Shown here piece by piece: positions 54,236 through 62,766 of a DNA stretch of 64,000 nucleotides (position 1 is its first letter; the number at the start of each line of letters is the position of its first letter). Below the pieces are notes generated by a model. It searched no databases and was not told where the DNA came from. It saw nothing but the letters and a program-made list of their open reading frames with translations. The position numbers and the translations under genes are program-made. This stretch comes from Alphaproteobacteria bacterium (lineage in GTDB: Bacteria > Pseudomonadota > Alphaproteobacteria > Micropepsales > Micropepsaceae): NCBI GenBank assembly GCA_947475445.1, contig CANJLC010000001.1:124001-188000 (forward strand), read 5' to 3'.

Positions 54236-55603
54236 CTATTGGGCGGCAAGCTGCACGCGCGGCAGGATCATGCGGACCCGCAAGCCTCCATGTTCGCGAT
54301 TCTCCAGCACCACCCCGCCGCCATGGCCCTCTGCGATGGCCTTGACGAGGGTCAGCCCAAGCCCCGTGCCGCCGGTGGCATTGTTGCGGGAGCTTTCGAG
54401 CCGGACGAAGGGCTCGAACACGCGCTGGCGGTCATCCTCCGGAATGCCCGGACCCTCGTCCTCGACCACGATTTCATAGACCACGCCATTGTCGGTGATC
54501 TGGACATTGGCCCGTGACCCATAGGCCACGGCGTTTTCGACCAGGTTGCGCACCGCGCGGCGAATCTCGTTGGGCCGGCACGAGACGGGGGCGGGGCTGT
54601 GGTTCTGCCAGGTGACGGGCTCGCCCATATCGTCCAGGTCGGCCACCAGGCTTTCCACCAGGGCCGAGAGGTCCACGCTGCGCTTGCCTTCGCCGCCGGT
54701 GCCCCGGGCAGCTGACAGCACCTGCTCGGTCAGTTCCTGCAATTCGTCCAGGTTGGACTGCAGCCGGTGGCGCAGTTCATAGTCCTCGATGAATTCCAGG
54801 TTGATGCGCATGGCCGTGATGGGGGTGCGCAGGTCATGGCCCACGGCAGACAGCAGGTGGCGCTGCGCCTCCATCGTCCTGGAGACTTTCTCGGTCATGC
54901 GGTTGAAGGCGATGGCGGCGTTGCGCACATCGTCCGGGCCCTTTTCCTCGACCGGCGGGGCGCTGCCGCCGCGCGCCACCAGCGAGGCGGCTGCCGTCAG
55001 TTCATATAGCGGCCTTACCACCCGCCGCGCCATCAGCGCCGCAGCGGTGGAGGCCAACATGATGGCGGTGAGCGCTGCTACCAGGATTTCCACGGGCCAT
55101 TGCGCCGGGACACGCAGGAAGACGGCGGACAGATAGGTGTTCCGGTCCAGCGGAACCACGAACCGAATGGCTTCCGAATTGCGGTCGCCGCCCGTCGGCA
55201 GCTGGTCCGGCACAATGTCCGCGGGTTTCTGGTGGAGTTGAACGATGATTGGCGCCTTCTGCGCCCGGGGCGGCAGCACGGCGATCAGGCGCTGCGCAAG
55301 ATGCGCCTCTTGCTCGCTCATGGGCTGCGGCTTGAACGCCGCCCGCGGCACCTCGGTGAACTGCCACAGGCGCGAGCTCATGGTTTTCATCACAACCGGG
55401 CGCGAGCCCGGCGGAATGGCGCGCAAGGTGGTCAGCACGGTGGAGGCGCGGTCCAGCAGGCGCTCGTTCAGCGAGGCTTCGTTCTGCAGCTCATTGCCTT
55501 TTTCGAACCAGTAGGCGACGGCCAGGTTGGACAGCACCACGGCCGCAGCGGTGACCGTGATCAGCTGGACGACAAGCGTGCGTGGCCAGAGTTTGAATTT
55601 CAT
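54236..55603 (-). CDS. Sensor histidine kinase (EnvZ-like)
   Basis: 455 residues. Two membrane helices (VVQLITVTAAAVVLSNLAVAY and ILVAALTAIMLASTAAALMA) enclose a ~150-residue periplasmic sensor region; a HAMP domain follows (about residues 195-245), then the H-box SAVGHDLRTPITAM (His about 257), N-box RNLVENAVAYG, G1 DEGPGIPEDD and G2 GGTGLGLTLVKAIAEGHGG. Start overlaps the response-regulator stop by 4 bp. The signal is unknown. Confidence 0.95.
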   Translation of the reverse strand: MKFKLWPRTLVVQLITVTAAAVVLSNLAVAYWFEKGNELQNEASLNERLLDRASTVLTTLRAIPPGSRPVVMKTMSSRLWQFTEVPRAAFKPQPMSEQEAHLAQRLIAVLPPRAQKAPIIVQLHQKPADIVPDQLPTGGDRNSEAIRFVVPLDRNTYLSAVFLRVPAQWPVEILVAALTAIMLASTAAALMARRVVRPLYELTAAASLVARGGSAPPVEEKGPDDVRNAAIAFNRMTEKVSRTMEAQRHLLSAVGHDLRTPITAMRINLEFIEDYELRHRLQSNLDELQELTEQVLSAARGTGGEGKRSVDLSALVESLVADLDDMGEPVTWQNHSPAPVSCRPNEIRRAVRNLVENAVAYGSRANVQITDNGVVYEIVVEDEGPGIPEDDRQRVFEPFVRLESSRNNATGGTGLGLTLVKAIAEGHGGGVVLENREHGGLRVRMILPRVQLAAQ

Positions 55604-56328
55604 GCCGCTTCAGGCTCCATCGCGAAGATGTAGCCGCCTCCCCATACCGTCTTAATATAGCGGGGGTTTTTCGGATCGGTCTCGATTTTCTTGCGCAGCC
55701 GGCTGACATGATTGTCGATCGAGCGGTCGAACAGGTCAGCGTCGCGGCCCTTGGTCAGGTCGAGCAATTGGTTGCGGGTCAGGGCGATCTTGGGCCGTTC
55801 CAGAAGGGCCGTGAGCAGGCGGAATTCGCCGCTGGACAAGGGCAGGGCGATGCCGTCCGGACCGATCAGCTCGCGCTGGCCGGTATCGAGCATCCATTCG
55901 CCAAAGCGGATGCGGTCGGCGCCCGGCGGCTTCTGGCGGGGCGGCAAGGCCTGGGTGCGGCGCAGGACGGCGGTGACGCGGGCAATCAGTTCGCGGGGAC
56001 TGAAGGGCTTGGCGATATAATCGTCGGCGCCCATTTCCAGGCCGATGATGCGGTCCACTTCCTCGCCCCGGGCGGTCAGCAGGATTAAGGGAATCTGCGA
56101 GGTTTCGCGGATCGAGCGGCACAGCGACAGCCCGTCCTCGCCCGGCATCATGATATCCAGCACCACCAGGTCTATGGCGGAGGACTTCATCACTTTGCGG
56201 GCCATGGCGGCGTCTGGGGCGGTGGTGGCGCGATAGCCATGCTCGCGCAGATAGCGCGCCAGCGGCTCGCGGATATCGCGGGCATCCTCCACCAGGAGGA
56301 CATGCGGCCGGGCTTCGTCCTTGATCAT
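55600..56328 (-). CDS. OmpR-family response regulator
   Basis: 242 residues. Receiver domain with LLVEDARDIREPLARYLREHG, phosphoacceptor Asp in VVLDIMMPGEDG (about residue 56), LTARGEEVDRI and KPFSPRELIARV; C-terminal winged helix (Trans_reg_C) with FRLLTALLERP, RSIDNHVSRLRKKIE and YIKTVWGGGYIF. ATG 56328 chosen over the longer frame. First gene of the two-component operon. Targets are unknown. Confidence 0.95.
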   Translation of the reverse strand: MIKDEARPHVLLVEDARDIREPLARYLREHGYRATTAPDAAMARKVMKSSAIDLVVLDIMMPGEDGLSLCRSIRETSQIPLILLTARGEEVDRIIGLEMGADDYIAKPFSPRELIARVTAVLRRTQALPPRQKPPGADRIRFGEWMLDTGQRELIGPDGIALPLSSGEFRLLTALLERPKIALTRNQLLDLTKGRDADLFDRSIDNHVSRLRKKIETDPKNPRYIKTVWGGGYIFAMEPEAA

Positions 56329-56498
56329 GGGCGCAATGTGATCCTTCCGAATATCCCGCGCAAACAGGGATTTGTCGCAAATGCTGTCAGTTTGGGCCCC
56401 CGGCGTCAAAAACCGATCTTGGGACCCGGTCCTCAGGACATGGCGCCGCCCCCGGGACGGCCTCGACCCCGGCGCATGCCCCGTGAGATAGTCGGCGG

Positions 56499-57296
56499 AT
56501 GCGCCCGCACCCGCTTTGCATTTTTGCCATTTTTGCCGTTTTTGCGGGGGCGGCGCAGGCCGCCCCTGTCTGCCCCGCGCCCCGGCCCATGAGCTTCCAG
56601 GTCGAGAAAAAAATCACCCGCGACGTTTCGGGGTTTACCGAGGGGCTCGAGGTGCATGAAGGCGCGCTCTACGAAAGCACAGGTGCGCTGGGCGGCGGCA
56701 CCCGCCTGATGCGCATCGCACCCGATGGCCATGTCACGGTGCTGAAGGATTCCGGAGAGGAATTTTTCGGCGAGGGCCTTACCTTCCTGGGCGGCCAGCT
56801 GTTCCAGCTGAGCTGGGAAGATCACAAGGTTTTTGTCTATGACCTTTCGGCAAAACTGCAGCGCGTGATGCGCAATCCGCGGCAGGGCTGGGGCCTGACC
56901 AATGACGGCCGCTACCTGATTTTCGGCGATGGCGGAACAAGGCTGTTTTTTGCCGAGCCTGCCACCTTCGCCATCAAGGGCGCCATCACGGTGCGCCGGG
57001 GCAAGGATGCCGTCGATAACATCAACGAGCTGGAATATGTCGGCGGGAAAATCTACGCCAATATCTGGATGACCCGCAGCATCGTGCGGATCGACGCCCG
57101 CAGCGGCTGCATCGAGGCCGAAGCGGCGATGGACTCCTTATGGGCACAGATGACGCCAGATGAGCGCGACTATATCGGCCGTGACCCCGATTTTGTCCTC
57201 AACGGCATCGCCTATGACCCAGACCGCAAGCTGTTCACCGTAACGGGCAAGGAATGGCCCTTTGTCTTTACCGGCCGTTTTGCCGACGGGCGCTAG
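56499..57296 (+). CDS. Glutaminyl-peptide cyclotransferase (glutamine cyclotransferase family), exported
   Basis: 265 residues with a signal peptide (FAIFAVFAGAAQA). Five-bladed propeller of the plant/bacterial QC type: FTEGLEVHEGALYESTG, FFGEGLTFLGGQLFQLSW, GWGLTNDGRYLIFGDG, NELEYVGGKIYANIW and DFVLNGIAYDP (strand motif and catalytic acidic/Lys residues of Glu_cyclase_2). Converts N-terminal glutamine to pyroglutamate on exported proteins. It diverges from the two-component operon. Confidence 0.9.
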   Translation: MRPHPLCIFAIFAVFAGAAQAAPVCPAPRPMSFQVEKKITRDVSGFTEGLEVHEGALYESTGALGGGTRLMRIAPDGHVTVLKDSGEEFFGEGLTFLGGQLFQLSWEDHKVFVYDLSAKLQRVMRNPRQGWGLTNDGRYLIFGDGGTRLFFAEPATFAIKGAITVRRGKDAVDNINELEYVGGKIYANIWMTRSIVRIDARSGCIEAEAAMDSLWAQMTPDERDYIGRDPDFVLNGIAYDPDRKLFTVTGKEWPFVFTGRFADGR

Positions 57297-57340
57297 GATT
57301 TGCGCTTGGGCCGGGCAGGCGCTAAGGGACGGGCCTGGTA

Positions 57341-57417
57341 CGGAGCGTAGCTCAGCCTGGTAGAGCATTAGCTTTGGGAGCTAAGGGCCGTTGGTTCGAA
57401 TCCAGCCGCTCCGACCA
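57341..57417 (+). tRNA. tRNA-Pro (anticodon TGG)
   Basis: 77 nt including CCA. Acceptor CGGAGCG/CGCTCCG, D-arm GCTCAGCCTGGTAGAGC, anticodon stem TTAGC/GCTAA with loop TTTGGGA giving TGG, T-arm GTTGG-TTCGAAT-CCAGC. Its acceptor and D-arm closely match those of tRNA-Pro(GGG) at 21959. Confidence 0.97.
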
Positions 57418-57431
57418 ACACAATCAGGGCG

Positions 57432-58487
57432 TTATGGCGCGGTCCGCGGGTTCAAGCCTGCGTCCGCGCTGTCCTGGAAATAGGAAGCCACGCTTTCTGC
57501 GGTGACATCCTCCAGGCGCGGCGGAGACCAGCTGGGGTTGCGGTCCTTGTCCACCACGGCCGCGCGCACCCCTTCCATGAAATTTGGCGTCATCACCATC
57601 TTGCGCGAGATCTGGAATTCCTGCCCCAGGCAGGGCTCCAGTCTGCCCAGGTTGCGGGCCTGGCGCAGGGCGCGCAGCGTGACTTTCAGCGAAGTGGGGC
57701 AATTTTTCTGAATCTTGGCGCGGGCCTCCAGCGCCGCTGTTGTCCCCAGCGTTTCCAGGGCAGCAAGAATGTCCTCCACCGCGCTCATCCCATAGCATTG
57801 GTCTATCCAGCTTTTCGCCGCGACGATGGCGCTTTCCTTGGGCGTTATCATCACGCTTTCCAGCGCAGGCCATACTGCATCGCCAGTCCCAACATTGCGC
57901 AGCAGGTCTGGTATTTTCACCAGGTCGGGAGAGGCCACCATCCTGTCGGCCAGGTTGCAGGCGATGGCATCGCTGCCATCAAACCGCTCGCCCGTCATGG
58001 CCAGGTGCGTGCCCAGCTCGCCTGGTGCGGTGCCCAGCAGGAAGGTGCCGCCCACATCCGGGTAAAAGCCGATGCAGACCTCCGGCATGGCCAGCATGGA
58101 GCGTTCCGTGACGATGCGGTGCGAGGCATGCGAGCCCAGGCCGATGCCGCCGCCCATGGTGATGCCATCCATCAGCACGATCACGGGTTTTGGGTAGTTG
58201 GCGATGGCGGCGTTCAGCACATACTCGTTGCGGAAAAACGCTTCTGCCGGCAACGGATCGCCCGCCTTGGCGGCGTCATACAGTCCGCGTATGTCGCCTC
58301 CGGCGCAAAAGCCGCGCGGGCCTGCGCCATCCATCAAAATCATGCGGATTTGCGGATCGGATACCCATTTGCGAAGGGCGTTGGCGATGGCCTGCACCAT
58401 TGGCAGGTTAATGGCGTTGAGCGCTTCGGGGCGGGTCAGCGAGATGCGGCCAAGCGGGCCCTCAACGCGTATGTCTACCAAGCTCAA
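57432..58487 (-). CDS. Enoyl-CoA hydratase/isomerase family, 3-hydroxyisobutyryl-CoA hydrolase-like (paralogue 2)
   Basis: 351 residues. ISLTRPEALNAINLPMVQAI at the N-terminus; oxyanion-hole blocks RGFCAGGDIRGLYDAAK (about residues 64-80) and MDGITMGGGIGLGSHASHR; catalytic region MPEVCIGFYPDVGGTFLL, with the E/D pair used by HIBYL-CoA hydrolases; C-terminal extension with MEGVRAAVVDKDRNP. No ATG fits; TTG 58487 with GGGAG about 5 bases upstream gives the N-terminus SLVDIRVEGPLG. Shares family and predicted role with the gene at 4113. Confidence 0.85.
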   Translation of the reverse strand: MSLVDIRVEGPLGRISLTRPEALNAINLPMVQAIANALRKWVSDPQIRMILMDGAGPRGFCAGGDIRGLYDAAKAGDPLPAEAFFRNEYVLNAAIANYPKPVIVLMDGITMGGGIGLGSHASHRIVTERSMLAMPEVCIGFYPDVGGTFLLGTAPGELGTHLAMTGERFDGSDAIACNLADRMVASPDLVKIPDLLRNVGTGDAVWPALESVMITPKESAIVAAKSWIDQCYGMSAVEDILAALETLGTTAALEARAKIQKNCPTSLKVTLRALRQARNLGRLEPCLGQEFQISRKMVMTPNFMEGVRAAVVDKDRNPSWSPPRLEDVTAESVASYFQDSADAGLNPRTAP

Positions 58488-58523
58488 GGCGGCTCCCGGA
58501 TCTTCCAGCGATGATTGACAATG

Positions 58524-58558
58524 AAAAAAACGCGCCTTCCTTTTTGCCGGAAGGCGCG
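58524..58558 (-). terminator. Rho-independent terminator on the minus strand, upstream of the HIBCH-like gene
   Basis: CGCGCCTTCC (58531-58540) pairs with GGAAGGCGCG (58549-58558); on the minus strand the hairpin is followed by T7 (58524-58530). It ends transcription arriving from 58559 upward, where no protein gene is evident. Confidence 0.8.
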
Positions 58559-58875
58559 TGTGTTGCAACGATTTTATGGATGGGAAATCGCAGGCGGCCG
58601 CGCAACGCCAACCGCCGCCTGCCGGGCTGGGAGCCGCCGCTGTTTTGGTCAACCGCGAATTCGCTGTAGAGCGTGGCGCCGCCAGGGCAGATTGCCCCCA
58701 TCCGCTGTGCGCGTTCTCGCCTGGCCATAGCGGCCCCTTGTCGCTATGGGCCTTTGGTTTTGCTGGCATTTTCTGCTTCCAAGTGCGGGCGGCGGATTGC
58801 ATCACGCCCGGCGATCCAGTATCTGGGATGCTACGGCGCGGGTTCGAATCGTGCCCCAGACCGAAGGAGAAGGCG
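58559..58875. other. 317-bp gap without a credible protein gene, bounded by a minus-strand terminator
   Basis: All open frames here have no family content. The stretch contains an inverted repeat CCATAGCG/CGCTATGG (58725-58732 and 58742-58749) and a tRNA T-arm-like segment GCGCG-GGTTCGAAT-CGTGC (58836-58854, plus strand). The downstream terminator points to a transcript on the minus strand, possibly a small RNA; the identity is unknown. Confidence 0.35.
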
Positions 58876-59181
58876 ATGCGCGCGCGCATCTATAGACCGG
58901 CGAAGAATGCGATGCAGTCGGGCAAGGCCCGCACCAGGCTGTGGCTGCTGGAATATGAGCCGGAAAAGCCGCGCGTGCCCGATCCCTTGATGGGCTGGAC
59001 CAGCTCCGACGATATGCGCCAGCAGGTCACGCTGGAATTCGACACCCAGGAAGAAGCCGTCGCCTATGCGCAAAAGCATGGCATCGACTTCCAGGTGTTC
59101 GAGCCGCATGTGCTGCAGCCCAAGCCAAAATCCTATTCCGACAATTTCCGCTTCGACCGCAAGCAGCCCTGGTCTCATTGA
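58876..59181 (+). CDS. NADH dehydrogenase ETC complex I subunit, NDUFS4-like
   Basis: 101-residue homologue of the mitochondrial 18-kDa complex I accessory subunit (ETC_C1_NDUFA4/NDUFS4 family): ARIYRPAKNAMQSGKARTR, WLLEYEPEKPRVPDPLMGWTSS, EFDTQEEAVAYAQKHGI and KSYSDNFRFDRKQPWSH. The family is confined to alphaproteobacteria and mitochondria and sits at the matrix-arm surface. ATG 58876 follows AAGGAGAAGG. Encoded alone, away from the nuo operon, as is usual. Confidence 0.92.
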   Translation: MRARIYRPAKNAMQSGKARTRLWLLEYEPEKPRVPDPLMGWTSSDDMRQQVTLEFDTQEEAVAYAQKHGIDFQVFEPHVLQPKPKSYSDNFRFDRKQPWSH

Positions 59182-59221
59182 CAGTGGGATTTTAGGCTTT
59201 TCGGCCTAGAATATGTTTCGG

Positions 59222-59298
59222 GACTCCGTAGCTCAGTTGGATAGAGCACCTGCCTTCTAAGCCGGTGGTCGCTGGTTCGAATCCAGCCGGGGTCACCA
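59222..59298 (+). tRNA. tRNA-Arg (anticodon TCT)
   Basis: 77 nt including CCA. Acceptor GACTCCG/CGGGGTC with one G-U pair; D-arm GCTCAGTTGGATAGAGC; anticodon loop CTTCTAA giving TCT; T-arm GCTGG-TTCGAAT-CCAGC. The anticodon stem CCTGC/GCCGG has one mismatch (T-C at 29-41), whereas tRNA-Arg(TCT) normally has GCAGG on the 3' side. Confidence 0.92.
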
Positions 59299-59358
59299 TT
59301 TTTTTCGCGCATGTCCCGCATCGCGCACCAGTCTTCGCGCGGGGTAAACGGCGAACTC

Positions 59359-61212
59359 TTACAGTTGCAAACTGCCCTGGGCCCGCCCCGGCTTGCCCTG
59401 GGCGGACCGCCCGGAAAAGGCCAGCACATGATGGATGGTTTCCTTCAGGCCGGTCGTCACCACATCGCATTCGGTGGCCTCGACGCCGTCGAGGTAGCGC
59501 GAATTGTCGCTGCCGATGCCCCAGAAAATCGCCATCACCGGCACGTCCGGCATGCGCTTGCGCAGGCGCCGAACCTGGTAGCGGGCATTCTTGTAGGTGC
59601 CGGGCTCGAGGTAGGAAACACAGACGACGCGCACACCGTCGACATCCAGTTCGTTGACGTGGGTCGCGGACGTCTGGTCCGAAGACACGACGCGCGCGCC
59701 CACCCCCGATTTGGCCAGCATGTCCACCAGCAACAGCGCGGCGGCTTCGTCCAGCGGCCCGCGCCCCGCCACGCACATCACGGGCAAGTTTTGCCAGTCC
59801 GGGGGCAGTTCGGCCATTGTCTTGGCCGCGCCATTGTCCGCGCGGTCGGCCAAATTCTCGATCAGGCCCTTGATGGCGTCGCGAATGCGCGTCTGGCGCA
59901 AGGGATCGAGCAGGCCGCGATTGACGTCCGTCTGCGCCAGCATCAGCGCCTTGGCCGCCACTTCGTCATAATAGGCAGACAGGGAATTTTCGCGCAGGAA
60001 GATTTCGGCATCGTCCGCGGCCTCATCCGGGTCTTCCGCCAGCATGCGCAGATAAAGGCTTTCCTCCATCGCCAGCGCCGGCTGGTCGCCCAGCATGACA
60101 TCGAGGAATTTGAGCCCCTCGATATGGCGGCCCAGCACCACAAAGCACATCGTCAAAGGCGTGGAGAGCAGCAATCCCATCGGCCCCCAAAGCCAGGTCC
60201 AGAACACCGCCGCCACCACCACCGCAACGGCGGACAGGCCCATGGAGCGGCCATAAACAAAGGGCTCGACCATCTGGCCGATGATGAACTCGATGCTGCC
60301 ATACAGGATTGCAACCCAGGCCAGGCTCATCCAGCCCGGATCCACCGCCACCGCCAGCACGGCGGGGAACAGGAAGGCGATGGGCACGCCGACATAGGGC
60401 ACGAAGCGGAAAAGCATGCCCATCAGGCCCCACAGGCCGGAATTGGGAATGCCGATGATCCAAAGTCCCACGCCGATGACGATGCCGAAGCCGGCATTGA
60501 TCGCCGTCTGCAGGGCGAGGTAACGCGCCAGGCGTGATGCCGCTTCATCAAGCGCCACCGTGGTGCGCTGAAGATCTCGCGATCCTGCCAGCCGCACAAA
60601 GCGGTCCCGCAGATCATCCTTCTGCAACAGGATAAAGCCGACAAACACCAGCACCAGCGCCACCAGCCCCAAAGGCTCCAGCAGCGGTCCCAGGACATTC
60701 GACGCCAGCGCCCAGGGCGCGATGGTCTCGCGCTGGATCACCACCGGCACCGGCGTGTCTTCGGTGGTGGCGCCGGCGGCGACCGTGCTGGGACGATCCT
60801 TGCCGCCGCTGATCTGCTCGCCGATTGCCTCGATGGTACGGTTCAGGCGCGAAAGCGTGCCGCCATTGGCGGTGCCGCGAATGGTCTGGATCTTGCGGGA
60901 AATATTGTTCTGGTAACTGGGCAGGTCGTTGGCGAGACCCGCCAGCTGCGATCCCACAAAGGTGCCGATGCCGGCGATCAGCACCAGCGCCACGCAAAGG
61001 CTGAGCAGCACGGAGGGCAGGTGCCCCAGCTTCAGGTGGCGCAGCAGTCCCACCAGCGGCGCCAGCGCGAAGGACATCAGCACCGCCAGCGCCAGCGGCA
61101 TCAGCACCGGGCGGCCGAAATAGATTCCCGACACGACCACGGCCACAATGACCGCCATCATGAATTTCTGGGCCAGGGAATCCGGCGCGGGCGTGAGTTT
61201 CAGGTCGGCCAT
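59359..61212 (-). CDS. AI-2E family transporter with C-terminal cytosolic extension
   Basis: 617-residue membrane protein. About seven or eight helices (YFGRPVLMPLALAVLMSFAL, VALVLVFVGFILLQKDDL, INAGFGIVIGVGLWIIGIPN and others) match the AI-2E/PerM family, with LWGPMGLLLSTPLTMCFVVLG near residue 385 typical. After about residue 395 there is a ~220-residue soluble part: a helical linker (DEAADDAEIFLRENSLSAYY) and a Rossmann-like segment (VMCVAGRGPLDEAAALLLVD, DGVRVVCVSYLEPGTYK) resembling a B12-binding or periplasmic-like fold without metal/cofactor motif. Transport substrate is unknown; the name does not prove AI-2 transport. Ends 14 kb from the quorum-type genes, none of which are present here. 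Confidence 0.85.
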   Translation of the reverse strand: MADLKLTPAPDSLAQKFMMAVIVAVVVSGIYFGRPVLMPLALAVLMSFALAPLVGLLRHLKLGHLPSVLLSLCVALVLIAGIGTFVGSQLAGLANDLPSYQNNISRKIQTIRGTANGGTLSRLNRTIEAIGEQISGGKDRPSTVAAGATTEDTPVPVVIQRETIAPWALASNVLGPLLEPLGLVALVLVFVGFILLQKDDLRDRFVRLAGSRDLQRTTVALDEAASRLARYLALQTAINAGFGIVIGVGLWIIGIPNSGLWGLMGMLFRFVPYVGVPIAFLFPAVLAVAVDPGWMSLAWVAILYGSIEFIIGQMVEPFVYGRSMGLSAVAVVVAAVFWTWLWGPMGLLLSTPLTMCFVVLGRHIEGLKFLDVMLGDQPALAMEESLYLRMLAEDPDEAADDAEIFLRENSLSAYYDEVAAKALMLAQTDVNRGLLDPLRQTRIRDAIKGLIENLADRADNGAAKTMAELPPDWQNLPVMCVAGRGPLDEAAALLLVDMLAKSGVGARVVSSDQTSATHVNELDVDGVRVVCVSYLEPGTYKNARYQVRRLRKRMPDVPVMAIFWGIGSDNSRYLDGVEATECDVVTTGLKETIHHVLAFSGRSAQGKPGRAQGSLQL

Positions 61213-61267
61213 GGGTCCGGGGCTTGAGAGACGACTCTCTTATAGCGCGGAACCGCCCTGTTCGGGC

Positions 61268-61609
61268 TCATTTCAACTGGCGAAAGAAGCAGGAAGGTGC
61301 GCCGGTGTGGCAGGCCGGACCCATCTGGTCCACCTTGAGCAGCAATACGTCGCCGTCGCAGTCCACAAAGGCCTCGACCAGCCGCTGGGTATGGCCGCTG
61401 GTTTCGCCTTTCTTCCAGATTTTCTGGCGCGAACGCGACCAATAGGTGACCTCGCCGCTGGACAGCGTGTGCTCCAGCGTCTCGCGGTTCATCCAGGCGA
61501 ACATCAGCACCTGGCCGCTGACATGGCTCTGGACGATGACCGGCACCAGGCCCTTTTCGTCGAATTTGACCGCCGCCACAAAGGCGGCATGGCTCATGAT
61601 ATCCGTCAT
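61268..61609 (-). CDS. hisI: Phosphoribosyl-AMP cyclohydrolase
   Basis: 113-residue zinc/Mg enzyme, third step of histidine synthesis. Motifs: [40 protein letters not shown], the metal site [14 protein letters not shown] (about residues 82-95) and the Cys pair [13 protein letters not shown]. Overlaps metC by 4 bp (ATGA) as the last gene of the POT-metC-hisI unit. The HisE part is not fused; other his genes are not in the window. Confidence 0.95.
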   Translation of the reverse strand: MTDIMSHAAFVAAVKFDEKGLVPVIVQSHVSGQVLMFAWMNRETLEHTLSSGEVTYWSRSRQKIWKKGETSGHTQRLVEAFVDCDGDVLLLKVDQMGPACHTGAPSCFFRQLK

Positions 61610-62766
61610 GACTGCTCTTTCAGGCGCAACAGCCCTTTTTCCAGGTCGGCGATCAGGTCTTCCGCGTCCTCCAGACCGGCATGGATACGCAGGACCGGGC
61701 CTTCGCTGGCAAAGGGCGAAACTGTTCGCCTGATATGGGCCGGAACGATCAGACTTTCAAATCCGCCCCAGGACCAGCCCATGCCAAAATGCTCCAGCCC
61801 GTCCAGGAAGGCGGCCAGCGCCGTCTGGGAAACCGGCTTCAATTCCAGCCCGAACAGCCCGCAGGCGCCCTTGAAATCGCGCTTCCACAGGGCATGGCCC
61901 GGATCGCCGGGCAGGGCGGGATAGAGGATGCGGGTCACTTCCGGGCGCGCCTGGAGCCACAAGGCCAGCTTCATGGCGGTTTCCTGGTGCCGCTTCAGGC
62001 GCACCGGCAGGGTGCGCAGCCCGCGCAGGGCCAGGAAGATGTCATCGCCGCTGGAGAACAGCCCCGTGGTGCCATGGAAATTCACCAGCCGGACGGCATG
62101 GTTTTCGTTGGCGGTGATGGCGCCCATCATCAAATCGGCATGGCCGCCGACATATTTGGTCACCGCCTGGATGGAAAGATCGACGCCATGCGCGATTGCG
62201 GGAAATAGAAGCGGCGTCGCCCAGGTATTGTCCATCAGCACCGACGCGCCATGCGCATGGGCGATCTTGGCAAGCGCGGGAATGTCCTGCACCTCGAAGG
62301 TGAGCGAGCCGGGGCTTTCGCAGAACACGGCCCTGGTGTTGGGCTTCAAATAGGGCGAAATGTCAGCCGTGGGCGGATAGTAAGTCGTCTCGACGCCAAA
62401 ACGGCGAAGATGCTTGTCGCAGAAATCCCGCGTCGGCTCATAGACGCTGTCCACCATCAGCAAATGATCGCCGGCGCCCACCACGGACAGGATCGCGGTG
62501 GCGCAGGCGTTCAGCCCCGACGGCACCAGCACGGTGCGCGCGCCGCCTTCCAGCGCGCACAGCGCTTCCTCGAGGCTGGCGGAGCTGGGCGTGCCCCGCC
62601 GGCCATAGACATAGTCCTGTTGGCGCGATTCCAGTGTTGCCAAATCCGGAAACAGGAAAGTCGAGGCGCGGTAGACCGGCGTATTCACCGCGCCGAAATG
62701 ATCCTCGCTCATGCGGCCGGCAGATACGGCGATAGTGTCTGGCTTGCCGTCGTTCTTGTCAGTCAT
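61606..62766 (-). CDS. metC: Cystathionine beta-lyase
   Basis: 386-residue PLP enzyme cleaving cystathionine to homocysteine, pyruvate and ammonia. [23 protein letters not shown] (about residues 53-75), [37 protein letters not shown] and the PLP lysine in [16 protein letters not shown] (about residue 206); C-terminal [12 protein letters not shown] is typical of MetC rather than MetB. Overlaps the POT gene by 8 bp at its start and hisI by 4 bp at its end. Provides homocysteine together with metY. Confidence 0.92.
   Translation of the reverse strand: MTDKNDGKPDTIAVSAGRMSEDHFGAVNTPVYRASTFLFPDLATLESRQQDYVYGRRGTPSSASLEEALCALEGGARTVLVPSGLNACATAILSVVGAGDHLLMVDSVYEPTRDFCDKHLRRFGVETTYYPPTADISPYLKPNTRAVFCESPGSLTFEVQDIPALAKIAHAHGASVLMDNTWATPLLFPAIAHGVDLSIQAVTKYVGGHADLMMGAITANENHAVRLVNFHGTTGLFSSGDDIFLALRGLRTLPVRLKRHQETAMKLALWLQARPEVTRILYPALPGDPGHALWKRDFKGACGLFGLELKPVSQTALAAFLDGLEHFGMGWSWGGFESLIVPAHIRRTVSPFASEGPVLRIHAGLEDAEDLIADLEKGLLRLKEQS

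Noticed and set aside
58836-58860. GCGCG-GGTTCGAAT-CGTGC, resembling the T-arm of a tRNA or tmRNA
   Set aside because: No CCA end, no matching 5' acceptor strand and no other tRNA arms or tmRNA tag reading frame could be found around it; chance or relic.
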